A stretch of DNA of 19,556 nucleotides from Avoscillospira sp045652125. GTDB taxonomy: Bacteria > Bacillota > Clostridia > Oscillospirales > Oscillospiraceae. The stretch is taken from the NCBI GenBank assembly GCA_045652125.1, contig JAZRTT010000021.1:1-19556 (forward strand), in the 5' to 3' direction. The position numbers and the translations under genes were made by a program. Shown in pieces: positions 1-7,827 of the stretch; positions within the stretch are counted from its first letter, which is position 1; the number at the start of each line of letters is the position of its first letter. The notes under the pieces were generated by a model that searched no databases, was not told the origin of the DNA, and worked only from the letters and a program-made list of their open reading frames with translations.

Positions 1-277
1 AAGGATGTCCTTTTTTTCTTTTGCCTAGGTATTTGGATGAGGGATTTGAAAGGCGGCTTTTGGCGACAGTCCGGTGCAAGGGGGGCTTTGTCAATAAAAA
101 CAAATTCAAAGATTTGGAATACGGACGGGAAGAAGAACCGCCGGATGCTTCAGTATCCGGCGGTTCTTCTTTTTTATAAATTGAATGGATCGGGGCGGAA
201 ATAAGGGTGCAAACAGATTTGCAGGTAGGATGTGGATGAGGCGAAACCGGTCGCCGCGTGGGGAGGTGATAGGTGAT
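1..277. other. Non-coding left flank
   Basis: This stretch precedes the small terminase. Apart from the hairpin at 130-175 I see no gene with a convincing start. Bases 1-20 read AAGGATGTCC followed by a T-rich tract, which could be the descending arm and U-tract of a terminator whose other arm lies before the window; this cannot be tested here. No good sigma-A promoter for the packaging operon was found. Either its promoter is upstream and read-through or antitermination is used, or the promoter is atypical. Confidence 0.4.
130..175. terminator. Strong intrinsic terminator before the packaging operon
   Basis: A perfect 17-bp inverted repeat (130-146 with 155-171) encloses an 8-base loop and runs straight into a T tract through 175. 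On the opposite strand the flanking A residues are fewer, so it is mainly a + strand terminator. It separates upstream transcription from the terminase operon, so late transcription must start after it or read through it. Confidence 0.85.
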
Positions 278-676
278 ATGGGTGTAACGCCTCAGTTCCC
301 TCTTTCTTTGGAGGAAACAAGGGACAGGATCCGGCAGTACAAGGAAAATGTGGAAAACGGCATCTTTGAAAAAGCTGATTTCTGGCATTTCTGCGGTTAT
401 CTGGGGGTGGATGACGAAACGGTATTGCAGATGATCCAAAAGCCCGGCAGCAAATACAAGGCTCTGGCAATGGAGCTGCGCCGGCTGGTGTCCTGGGTCA
501 AGGGGCAATATGCCACCGCACCGGGGTGGAACGGTGCCAATGGCTCCAAGGCGCTGTTCCTTTTGAAGCAGAACATCGGCGGGCTGCTTCTGACAGACCG
601 GCCGGAGGGTCACAGAGAGGGGAAAACAGAGATCACGGTGAAGTTCGGAGGAAAAAGCAAGGATCCGTTTGGGTAG
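278..676 (+). CDS. terS: Probable phage terminase small subunit
   Basis: This 132-residue protein lies directly before the large terminase and is probably the DNA-recognition subunit of the packaging motor. The reading frame is open from 185, but the ATG at 278 is chosen because GGGGAGGTGAT lies about 11 bases before it. The protein is mostly helical: an N-terminal helix (ETRDRIRQYKENVENG) is followed by a predicted DNA-binding stretch with GVDDETVLQMIQ, then a basic segment and the motif GSKALFLLKQNIGGLL near residue 100, which I recall from clostridial phage small terminases. The C-terminus is short and charged (TEITVKFGGKSKDPFG). The family call rests on this pattern and on position; no catalytic motif exists to confirm it. 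Confidence 0.72.
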   Translation: MGVTPQFPLSLEETRDRIRQYKENVENGIFEKADFWHFCGYLGVDDETVLQMIQKPGSKYKALAMELRRLVSWVKGQYATAPGWNGANGSKALFLLKQNIGGLLLTDRPEGHREGKTEITVKFGGKSKDPFG

Positions 677-756
677 GGAGAACCCCTGCACCCCCCTCCC
701 GGCACGCATTTTTATCCGTGCTGTACGAACCATGAGTGCCAGCAGAAGGGAGAAGG

Positions 757-2130
757 ATGATGGACGGAAATCAGACAACAGTAGATCTGGGGCGGCCCAA
801 TTCCCGGCCTCAGGAGGAGTTCTTTGACTGCCGGGTCAAGTACCTTTGCTTCGGTGGGGCAAGAGGCGGCGGAAAAAGCTGGTGTACCCAGCGGAAATCC
901 GTTGGCGGCTGCCTGCGGTATCCGGGTATTCGGATCCTGATCGTTCGCAGACGGTATGAGGATCTGGAAAATTCTGTCATCGAACCCATCTGCAAACTGG
1001 TGGACAAGAAAGTGGCTGTCTTTCATGCCACCAAGCGGGTGCTGGAATTCTGCAATGGCAGCTATATTCGTTTCGGCAACATGGAAGGCTACGCTTCCGC
1101 TGTGTCAGGAAAGTATCAGGGGCAGGAGTACGACTGGATTTTTCTGGAAGAAGCGACCCAGTTTACAGAGCAGGAGTTCCGCGGCCTTTCAGCCTGCTGC
1201 CGTGGCGCCTCCAAAATTCCGAAACGGATCTACATGACCGCAAACCCCGGCGGTGTAGGTCATGGCTGGGTGAAACGGCTGTTTATCGACCGGGATTTTC
1301 TGCCCATGGAAAATCCGGAGGACTACCGGTTCATCAAGGCTACGGTGGAGGACAATGTGGATCTGCTGGAGGGCTCTCCCGACTATGTCAACGCACTGGA
1401 ACTTTTACCGGAGGATATTCGCAGAGCCCACCGCTTCGGCGATTGGAATGCCCTGTCCGGCGGATATTTTCCGGAATTTTCCAGGAAAACCCATGTGGTC
1501 AAAGATTTTGCCGTGCCAAAGGGCTGGACCAAATACCGGGCCTTTGACTATGGACTGGATCTGTTTGCCTGCCTGTGGATAGCGGTGGACTACAACGGCC
1601 GGTGCTATGTGTATCGGGAGTTTGCCGAAAGCGGTCTTATCGTCTCCCAAGCTGCCAAGGCTGCCCTTTCCGTAACGCTGCCGTCAGAGGACATCGCCTA
1701 TACCATTGCACCGCCGGATATGTGGTCTACCCAGAAAGACACCGGCAAGACCATGGCACAGGTGTTCCTGGAAAGCGGAATGGACATTGTCCGGGCCAAC
1801 AACAGCCGGATTCAGGGCTGGATGGCGCTGAAGGAACTGCTAAAACCCATGGCTGACGGCAAGCCGGGCTTGCTTGTCTTTGAAAGCTGCCGGGGGCTTA
1901 TCAATGATCTGATGGCCATCCAGCACGATGAAAAAAACCCATCGGACTGTGCCGGACAGCCCCACGAAGTGACCCATCGCCCGGATGCATTGCGGTATTT
2001 TGCCCAGCTGCGGACGCTGAAACCGGAGTTACCGGTGCAGGAAGAGGAAGAACTGCCGCATAGGACCGGGTATGAAACGCACATGACCGGCGGTGGTGTC
2101 ACGGAGAGTTATCTGGCCGGGGCCCGATGA
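757..2130 (+). CDS. terL: Phage terminase large subunit (packaging ATPase/nuclease)
   Basis: This 457-residue protein translocates DNA into the procapsid and cuts the concatemer. The N-terminal ATPase has Walker A GGARGGGKS at residues 33-41, Walker B WIFLEEA at 127-133 with the catalytic Glu, and the coupling motif TANPGG at 161-166. The C-terminal RNase H-like nuclease begins at about residue 259 with AFDYGLD (acidic D264) and ends with HRPDALRYF near 407-415, whose Asp is probably another metal ligand. The frame is open from a GTG at 736, but the ATG at 757 (or 760) follows a purine-rich AGAAGGGAGAAGG. Length and motif order are normal, so it looks functional. It sits 80 bases after the small subunit. 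Confidence 0.95.
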   Translation: MMDGNQTTVDLGRPNSRPQEEFFDCRVKYLCFGGARGGGKSWCTQRKSVGGCLRYPGIRILIVRRRYEDLENSVIEPICKLVDKKVAVFHATKRVLEFCNGSYIRFGNMEGYASAVSGKYQGQEYDWIFLEEATQFTEQEFRGLSACCRGASKIPKRIYMTANPGGVGHGWVKRLFIDRDFLPMENPEDYRFIKATVEDNVDLLEGSPDYVNALELLPEDIRRAHRFGDWNALSGGYFPEFSRKTHVVKDFAVPKGWTKYRAFDYGLDLFACLWIAVDYNGRCYVYREFAESGLIVSQAAKAALSVTLPSEDIAYTIAPPDMWSTQKDTGKTMAQVFLESGMDIVRANNSRIQGWMALKELLKPMADGKPGLLVFESCRGLINDLMAIQHDEKNPSDCAGQPHEVTHRPDALRYFAQLRTLKPELPVQEEEELPHRTGYETHMTGGGVTESYLAGAR

Positions 2131-2151
2131 GGGAAAACCGAGGTGAGAGGT

Positions 2152-2547
2152 TTGACAGACGGAAATTGGGTCTTTGACCGGGCTGTTCAGCTCATGGATG
2201 AGCAGAACGGATGGACCGGTGAGACCAGAACCAGCGACACAGAGGGCTATCGGGTACGCACGCTGGGCATTTTGAATGTCCTGCGCCATGAGCTGTATCC
2301 CTATTCCGATACCTTTGAGATGGGAGAAAAAGGGAAACGGGTCATTTGTCCGGAACTGAAAACCATGGAACAGCCCATCGATCTGGACGATGCCATTGCT
2401 CAGGGGGTGCTGCCCTTTGGCCTGGCTGCCCATCTGCTTCTGGGAGAGAACGATACCATGGCGGCGTTCTTCTTCCAGCGGTATGCCGAGTTGGTCTATG
2501 CCATCGGCTGCCGAAAAACGGCAGTTTGGGAAACGATCGGGGGCTGA
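2152..2547 (+). CDS. Putative head-tail adaptor / head completion protein
   Basis: This protein of about 131 residues lies between the large terminase and the scaffold. It is predicted largely helical, with a hydrophobic alanine-rich middle (AIAQGVLPFGLAAHLLLGEND) followed by FFFQRYAELVYAI. Helical-bundle proteins of this size near portal and capsid genes are typically head-tail connectors, and that is the basis for the call; there is no diagnostic motif. The likely start is TTG at 2152, because GAGGTGA lies five bases upstream; a GTG at 2143 in the same frame overlaps that ribosome binding site and is less likely. It follows the terminase stop by about 20 bases and is co-transcribed. Confidence 0.5.
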   Translation: MTDGNWVFDRAVQLMDEQNGWTGETRTSDTEGYRVRTLGILNVLRHELYPYSDTFEMGEKGKRVICPELKTMEQPIDLDDAIAQGVLPFGLAAHLLLGENDTMAAFFFQRYAELVYAIGCRKTAVWETIGG

Positions 2548-2594
2548 CACGGCAAGCCGTCCGGAGGGATGGCCGGAGAAGGAGGAGAAGGAAC

Positions 2595-2948
2595 ATGGAA
2601 GAACAGGAAGAACTGATTTTGGAGGAAACGCCGGAGCCTGAAACGGAGGAGGTACCGGAATTGGATTCTGAGCCGGATTTTGCCGAGTTTGTGCGGGCAT
2701 ATCCCGGAATGGATCCCAAAACCATTCCCCAGAGTGTATGGGATGCCGTGCAGCAGGGAGAAAATCTGCTGCATGCCTATCGGGGTCATGAGGTGCAGCA
2801 GCTGAAAAGTGATAATATGCGGCTGCAGCAGCAGCTCGGAGACCTGGATCGGCAAACCCAACTGAGAGCCAGAAGCCTGGGAAGCGTGCGCTCCACAGGC
2901 GCGGTAATGCAGACCGATGGTTTTCTGCAGGGGTTTGATGAGGCATAA
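2595..2948 (+). CDS. Putative capsid scaffolding protein
   Basis: This 117-residue protein is immediately upstream of the major capsid gene, the usual place for a scaffold. The first 30 residues are strongly acidic (runs of Glu and Pro-Glu). They are followed by DFAEFVRAYPGMDPKTIP and QSVWDAVQQGENLLHAYRGHE, a pattern I recognise from clostridial phage scaffold-like proteins, then a short coiled coil rich in Leu and Gln (about residues 70-95) and a flexible tail. The ATG at 2595 follows a repeated GGAG/AAGGAG region. The reading frame is open much further upstream, to 2346, but that part overlaps the preceding gene and is not expected to be translated. The family is poorly conserved, so the assignment is by context and composition. 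Confidence 0.65.
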   Translation: MEEQEELILEETPEPETEEVPELDSEPDFAEFVRAYPGMDPKTIPQSVWDAVQQGENLLHAYRGHEVQQLKSDNMRLQQQLGDLDRQTQLRARSLGSVRSTGAVMQTDGFLQGFDEA

Positions 2949-3007
2949 AGCCTGCGGCAGCCCAATGAAAAACAGCATATTTCATACAGGAAAGAGAGGT
3001 AATTTCA

Positions 3008-4108
3008 ATGGCAGAAGCTAGAAATCTGGCATCCAAGTATGCCAAACAGGTGGATGAACGGTTTAACCGCGAATCCCAGGCAATGCTGGCCTTGAACAGC
3101 GACTACGACTTTGTTGGCGTGAAAACCGTCAACGTCTATTCTATTCCCACCGTTGCCATGGTGGACTATACCCGTTCCGGTGACCATCGTTACGGCACCC
3201 CGGATGATCTTACCCGGAACATCCAGACCATGAGTCTGTCCAGAGACCGGGCATTTACGTTCATTATCGACAAGGGCGACAAGCTCCAGGCGGAAATGGT
3301 CATGGATGCCGGGAAAGCATTGGGACGCCAGCTGAAGGAAGTGTGGGTTCCCGAGTTCGATGCCTATGTGTTCCGTAAGCTGGCAGCCAAGGCCACAGAG
3401 CGGGGCAACTACTCTACCGAGACGGTCACCAAGGAAAATGCCTATGAGCTGTTCCTTAAGGCGATGGAGGATATGGGCAATCGGAATGTTCCCGATAAGG
3501 GCCGGGTGGCCTTCTGCTCTTACAAGTTTGCAAATCTTCTGAAAATGGATCCCGCTTTTATAAAGACCGGCGATGCTGCACAGGACATGATCATCAAGGG
3601 CGTCATCGGCGAGGTGGACGGCTGCAAGATCGTCCGCGTGCCTTCTGCCAAACTGCCCAGCGGCTGTGCCTTCCTGATCGCACATAAGATGGCGGCTGTG
3701 GCACCGAAGCAGCTGGAGGAATATAAGACCCACAACAATCCCCCCGGCATTTCCGGCTGGCTGGTGGAAGGCCGTGTGATCTACGATTGCTTCGTCCTCA
3801 ACGAAAAGGCCGATGCCATCTATTATCACGGCGCACAGCCTGTTTTGAGAAATCTGGATGTGACCGCTGCTTCTCAGGATGACGGTACCGTAAAGGTTAT
3901 GGTGAATCCGGAAGCAGAAACGGGCTGCAGCTGGTACTACAAGCTGGGTGATGCCGCAGAGAATGTGGACTACGAAGAAGACGTATCCGCATGGACCCTG
4001 CTGACGCATTCCGGTGCTGCTGTTTCTGTGGGCGAAAATACTGCCATTACGGTGGTTGAGGCCGGCACCGACGGCAAGGCAAAAGCTGTTGGCAGCGTGA
4101 TTCTGTAA
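3008..4108 (+). CDS. Major capsid protein
   Basis: This 366-residue protein follows the scaffold by 59 bases, with a GAGAGG ribosome binding site before the ATG. The N-terminal ~275 residues have the feel of an HK97-fold capsid protein: a helical N-arm, a strand segment (VKTVNVYSIPTVAMVDYTR), an E-loop-like GTPDDLTRNIQTMSLSRDRAF, a long helix (AEMVMDAGKALGRQLKEVW), and a P-domain/A-domain half ending in GRVIYDCFVLNEKADAIYYHG. Residues from about 283 on form a second, strand-rich unit (TVKVMVNPEAETGCSWYYKLG ... AITVVEAGTDGKAKAVG) that resembles an Ig-like or decoration-type extension. It is a single copy with no frameshift. The capsid identity is well supported by context; the subfamily is not assigned. 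Confidence 0.85.
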   Translation: MAEARNLASKYAKQVDERFNRESQAMLALNSDYDFVGVKTVNVYSIPTVAMVDYTRSGDHRYGTPDDLTRNIQTMSLSRDRAFTFIIDKGDKLQAEMVMDAGKALGRQLKEVWVPEFDAYVFRKLAAKATERGNYSTETVTKENAYELFLKAMEDMGNRNVPDKGRVAFCSYKFANLLKMDPAFIKTGDAAQDMIIKGVIGEVDGCKIVRVPSAKLPSGCAFLIAHKMAAVAPKQLEEYKTHNNPPGISGWLVEGRVIYDCFVLNEKADAIYYHGAQPVLRNLDVTAASQDDGTVKVMVNPEAETGCSWYYKLGDAAENVDYEEDVSAWTLLTHSGAAVSVGENTAITVVEAGTDGKAKAVGSVIL

Positions 4109-4114
4109 TAAAAA

Positions 4115-4188
4115 GCAGTCACAAAGTGTCCCCGCGGTTTGTTTTGCAAACCACCCCCCTGAAAAGGGGGGACAGGGGACAGGACTGC
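4115..4188 (+). other. Structured intergenic element (nested three-way-junction fold)
   Basis: The 99-base gap between capsid and hub genes folds into four helices: GCAGTC (4115-4120) with GACTGC (4183-4188); GTCCCC (4128-4133) with GGGGAC (4175-4180); inside these, GGTTTG (4136-4141) with CAAACC (4147-4152), and CCCCCC (4154-4159) with GGGGGG (4166-4171). No U tract follows, so it is not a standard terminator. It could be an mRNA processing or stability element that sets capsid excess over the downstream genes, or a copy of a small palindromic repeat. The ribosome binding site of the next gene (AGAGGTG) lies just after it. Confidence 0.6.
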
Positions 4189-4207
4189 ACGGAAAAGAGG
4201 TGCGTAT

Positions 4208-5992
4208 ATGGCAAGAATCAAAACCAAACAGGAAAGTGGCGTATATACGATTCGGGAATTTCTGGGCCTCAATGAATGTGCCGACGGCGATACGCAGCTG
4301 AGGTTGGGTGAGGCGGCAGAAATGCGGAACTGGATGATAACGCCGCAGCACCATCTCCGAATCCGCCCCGGTTACAGGACGCTGCGGCAGTTTTCGGGCC
4401 CTGTTCGGGGACTGTGGCGTGGATTTGTGGCAGGGAATTGGAAAACCGTCTGCGTAGCAGACGGCGGCATTTGGGAGATTTCCGGGCAGCAATTCCGGCG
4501 GTTGGGTGACTGCTGGGATGCACCGACTACCATGTTCGGCTTTGGAGGAAACGTGTATTTTCTCAACGGCCATGAATATCTGGTGTGGGACGGCGAAGGC
4601 CTTGTGGACACAGTAGAGGGATATGTGCCCCTTGTGGTCACGGCCATGACCCCCGCCGGCGGCGGTGTTCCGGTGGAGAATGTGAACCGACTGACCGGCA
4701 GACAGCGGTGCCGGTTCTCTGCCGATGGGACTTCCACGGAATTTCATCTGCCGGTAAAGCCGCTTTTATCTGTGGACAAGGTAGTTGTGGGTACAGAGGA
4801 GACTGGGTCCTTTCGTGTCGATCCGGAGCAGGGAATCCTTACCTTCCAAACAGCACCGGAAGCCGGAAACAGCAATGTGGAAGTATGGTATAAGGTTCAG
4901 AATTCCCTGCGGCCGGTAGTAGAAGCAATGCGGTTTGCCGAACAATTCAACGGTGCGGCAGACACCAGAGTATTTCTCTACGGTGACGGCTCTGCCAAGG
5001 CCATCTACTGCGGCGTGACGGAGGACGGAACACCGTCGGCGGAGTATTTTCCAGATTTGTATGAGGTTCTCATAGGGAGTGAAAATGCGCCCATTACCGG
5101 TATGATCAAATATTATGACCGGCTCATGAGCTATAAAGCCGATGGCGGTGCCTTTGCAACCAGATATGAGGTCACAGAGCTGGCAGACGGATCTGTTATT
5201 CCCGGCTTCAAGACTGTTTCCATCAATCGGGAGACCGGCAACGAGGCCATGGGGCAGGTACGACTGGTTCAGAATACGCCCCGTACCCTCTGCACAGGGC
5301 AGATCTATGATTGGGTCATGGTCAACTATGCCACCCGGGATGAGAGAAATGCCAAATGTATCGGACAGCGGGTGCAGATGACGGCAGAGAAAATGGACAT
5401 GGAGCGGGTGTTTTGCTTCGATGATGACAGCAGGCAGGAGTATTATATTTTTCTCAATGACCAAGCGGGCACGGTTTTGGTCCACCAATATGGGATCGAC
5501 GTGTGGTATCAGTATACCGGTCTTCCTGTGGTTTGCGGCATCCGGGAAGAGAACGGGCTATACTTTGGCCTGTCTGACGGCAGGGTAGTGCGGTTCAGCG
5601 AGGAATATTCCAATGATGACGGCAGAGGAATCGATGCCTATTATGCCAGCGGTCATATGGCGTTTGATCGGGATTACCGCAAGAAATATTCCGCTGTGAC
5701 ATGGGTGTCCGTCAAACCCACAGCCAATGCACAGCTGCAGGTGGCGGTGCGGTGTGATCGGGAAACAAAAGAACAGGAAAGCACAGTATCGGTCGGCTTG
5801 TCTACCTTTCAAAATGCAGATTTTTCCCACTGGAGTTTTCTGACCGGCCGCAGTCCCAAAATCCGGCGGCTGAAGCTCAAAATGAAAAGGTTCGTGTACT
5901 ATCAACTGATTTTACGCAGTTGCTTCCGGATATCGGATGCTACGGTGCTGGCGGTAGATATTCAGGTGCAGTATGGGGGCCGTGCGAAATAG
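4208..5992 (+). CDS. Probable tail hub / packaged-DNA stabilisation protein (P22 gp10-like role)
   Basis: This is a 594-residue, strand-rich protein. Its N-terminus (IREFLGLNECADGDTQLRLG, then EAAEMRNWMITP and RIRPGYRTL) has the 'lists itself as Asn-rich start, acidic GEA, MRNW, RPGY' signature that I associate with podovirus stabilisation or tail-hub proteins. The rest shows repeated short beta segments with Gly-Asp turns (for example FGFGGNVYFLNGHEYLVWDG and GIREENGLYFGLSDGRVVRF) consistent with a beta-propeller-like body. It lies between capsid and portal. In P22-like viruses the equivalent protein plugs the portal and bridges to the needle. The family is assigned by N-terminal pattern and context only. 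The ATG follows AAAAGAGGTGCGT. A tail-spike or receptor-binding role is the main alternative. Confidence 0.55.
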   Translation: MARIKTKQESGVYTIREFLGLNECADGDTQLRLGEAAEMRNWMITPQHHLRIRPGYRTLRQFSGPVRGLWRGFVAGNWKTVCVADGGIWEISGQQFRRLGDCWDAPTTMFGFGGNVYFLNGHEYLVWDGEGLVDTVEGYVPLVVTAMTPAGGGVPVENVNRLTGRQRCRFSADGTSTEFHLPVKPLLSVDKVVVGTEETGSFRVDPEQGILTFQTAPEAGNSNVEVWYKVQNSLRPVVEAMRFAEQFNGAADTRVFLYGDGSAKAIYCGVTEDGTPSAEYFPDLYEVLIGSENAPITGMIKYYDRLMSYKADGGAFATRYEVTELADGSVIPGFKTVSINRETGNEAMGQVRLVQNTPRTLCTGQIYDWVMVNYATRDERNAKCIGQRVQMTAEKMDMERVFCFDDDSRQEYYIFLNDQAGTVLVHQYGIDVWYQYTGLPVVCGIREENGLYFGLSDGRVVRFSEEYSNDDGRGIDAYYASGHMAFDRDYRKKYSAVTWVSVKPTANAQLQVAVRCDRETKEQESTVSVGLSTFQNADFSHWSFLTGRSPKIRRLKLKMKRFVYYQLILRSCFRISDATVLAVDIQVQYGGRAK

Positions 5993-6001
5993 GAGGATGA
6001 T

Positions 6002-6259
6002 ATGGAGGATTTGATCACGATGGTGTATTTGACTGCCGGATGCTGTCTTTTGGCGGTCAGTTGTGCCATGGCAGTATTCATCTGGCGATGTCTGCCGGGG
6101 CATGGGAGACCCGGTTCTCAGCAGACACAGGAGGAAACAGAGGAAGAAAAAGAAGCCAGACGGCTGGCTGCCGAAGCACAGATGCGGTATGAACAGGGAT
6201 TTGTGAACCTGATGAACTACGACGGCAGACCAAATAAAAGGAAAGAAGGTGTGCTGTGA
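6002..6259 (+). CDS. Small single-pass membrane protein of the virion block, function unknown
   Basis: This 85-residue protein starts at ATG 6002 after AGGAGGATGAT. Residues 6-29 (ITMVYLTAGCCLLAVSCAMAVF) form one hydrophobic transmembrane segment. It is followed by a Trp-Arg-Cys boundary, a Gly/Pro turn and a highly charged helix (ETEEEKEARRLAAEAQ) ending in MNYDGRPNKRKEGVL. Its stop TGA shares one base with the portal ATG (TGATG), so it is probably translationally coupled to the portal. I do not recognise a family. An inner-membrane or ejection-related role is conceivable from the topology, but nothing in the sequence proves it. Confidence 0.7.
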   Translation: MEDLITMVYLTAGCCLLAVSCAMAVFIWRCLPGHGRPGSQQTQEETEEEKEARRLAAEAQMRYEQGFVNLMNYDGRPNKRKEGVL

Positions 6260-7827
6260 TGGTAGATCCGGGTTTTAAGCAGGTATATTCCGATTATACC
6301 AAAGGTGTTATGTTCAACAGCCAGATCGGCCTTTACGATACGGTGGAGAACAATGAAAACTTCTTCATCGGCAAACAATGGGAGGGCGTGGAGGCCAACG
6401 GCAATCCCACGCCCACTTTTAATTTTCTCAAACGGGTGACTCTGTTTCAGGTGGCATCTGTCAGTTCCGACAATATCACCATGCAGGCCACACCTTTCTC
6501 CGGGGTATCCCGGTTGGGCAGACAGGAACTGGAACGGGTCGCCGATGTGGTGAACCGGCAGTTTGATATCCTGTTTGAGCGCAACCGGATCGCCTCGCTG
6601 ACACGGGCATTTATGCGCAATGCCGCCGTGGACGGCGACGGCTGTACCTATACCTATTTTGACCCGGATCTGGAGACCGGACAGGGGCACAAGGGAGATA
6701 TCGTTACGGAATTGGTGGAAAATACCCGGGTCATTTTCGGAGATCCCTTTGACCGGGAGGTACAGAATCAGCCCTGGGTCATGATCACCCTGAGAAAGCC
6801 TGTGGAACAGGTGCGGCGGATGGCAAAAGCCAACGGGTTTGACGAGAGTGTTATCCGCCCCGATGACGAACTTTGCGGCGGCCCTATGGCACGGCTTTCA
6901 GACGGGAATGTGACATTGCTGGTGTATCTGAAAAAAGATCCGGAAACGGGACATATCTGGGCCGGCAAATATACCCAGACAGGAGCGGTGGAGGCCTTCC
7001 GGGACACGGAACTGAAACGCTATCCGATCACTTGGATGAACTGGGATTATGTGCAGGACTGCTACCACGGTCATGCCCTGATCTCTCAGTTGATTCCCAA
7101 TCAGGTGTTTGTGAACCAGCTGTTTGCCATGGTCATGCGGAGTCTGCAGACTACGGCTTTCCCGAAAATCATTTACGATAAGACCAGAATTCCCCACTGG
7201 GACGGCGGTGTCGGCCGTGCCATCGGTGTCAACGGCGGCGGTGACCTGAGTACCATTGCAAAAATCATGGATCCTGCGTCCGTTTCGCCCCAGATCTCCC
7301 AGTTTATTGATGCGGCCATCAATTACACGCAGCGATTTATGGGCACTACGGATGTGGCACTTGGAGATGTCAGACCGGACAATACTTCCGCTATTATCGC
7401 CTTGCAGAGAGCCAGCAACGCTCCTTTGGAACTGGTGAAACAGAACATGTATCAGGCAGTAGAGGACCTGGGTCTCATTTATTTGGATATGATGCGGGCC
7501 TATTACGGCAAACGGTCGGTGTGCGAGCCCATCGCGGAGAAACAGGCACAGATGCAGCCCTTGTGCATGGAACTGGAAGAAAATACGGTCAGGGGCACCT
7601 TTGATTTCTCTTTGTTGGAGGAACTGCCTGTGAGCCTGAAGCTGGATGTGGGTGCTTCGTCCTTCTGGTCGGAGATCACGGCGATCCAGACCTTGGACAA
7701 TCTGCTTGCCAAAAACAAAATCAGTCTGGATGAGTATCTGGAGCGTATTCCGGAGGGGTATATCGCCCAAAAACAGGAATTGATTGAAAAGATCCGCAGC
7801 AGCGGAAGGATGGAGGGTCAAGAATGA
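6259..7827 (+). CDS. Phage portal protein (P22-like family)
   Basis: This 522-residue protein would form the dodecameric DNA channel at one capsid vertex. The N-terminus (NNENFFIGKQWEGVEANGNP, then PTFNFLKRV) is the signature of P22-type portal proteins in clostridial phages. Downstream are a Trp-rich core (PITWMNWDYVQDCYHGHALIS), the wing/stem helices (IPNQVFVNQLFAMVMRSLQT), a segment DVRPDNTSAIIALQRASNAPL and a C-terminal helix (LDEYLERIPEGYIAQKQELI). The ATG at 6259 is preferred over the GTG at 6256, because the ribosome binding site GAAAGGAAAGAAGG is correctly placed and the start overlaps the previous stop. Its stop overlaps the next start (ATGA). The unusual feature is its position after the capsid and hub genes. 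Confidence 0.88.
   Translation: MVDPGFKQVYSDYTKGVMFNSQIGLYDTVENNENFFIGKQWEGVEANGNPTPTFNFLKRVTLFQVASVSSDNITMQATPFSGVSRLGRQELERVADVVNRQFDILFERNRIASLTRAFMRNAAVDGDGCTYTYFDPDLETGQGHKGDIVTELVENTRVIFGDPFDREVQNQPWVMITLRKPVEQVRRMAKANGFDESVIRPDDELCGGPMARLSDGNVTLLVYLKKDPETGHIWAGKYTQTGAVEAFRDTELKRYPITWMNWDYVQDCYHGHALISQLIPNQVFVNQLFAMVMRSLQTTAFPKIIYDKTRIPHWDGGVGRAIGVNGGGDLSTIAKIMDPASVSPQISQFIDAAINYTQRFMGTTDVALGDVRPDNTSAIIALQRASNAPLELVKQNMYQAVEDLGLIYLDMMRAYYGKRSVCEPIAEKQAQMQPLCMELEENTVRGTFDFSLLEELPVSLKLDVGASSFWSEITAIQTLDNLLAKNKISLDEYLERIPEGYIAQKQELIEKIRSSGRMEGQE

Noticed and set aside
1..20. A complete terminator at the left edge
   Set aside because: Only one arm and a T-rich tract are in the window, so it cannot be confirmed.
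2029..4747. Long antisense reading frames (for example 2029-3045 and 3005-4747 on the - strand)
   Set aside because: They lie opposite well-supported phage genes, lack ribosome binding sites and have a frame-shadow composition.
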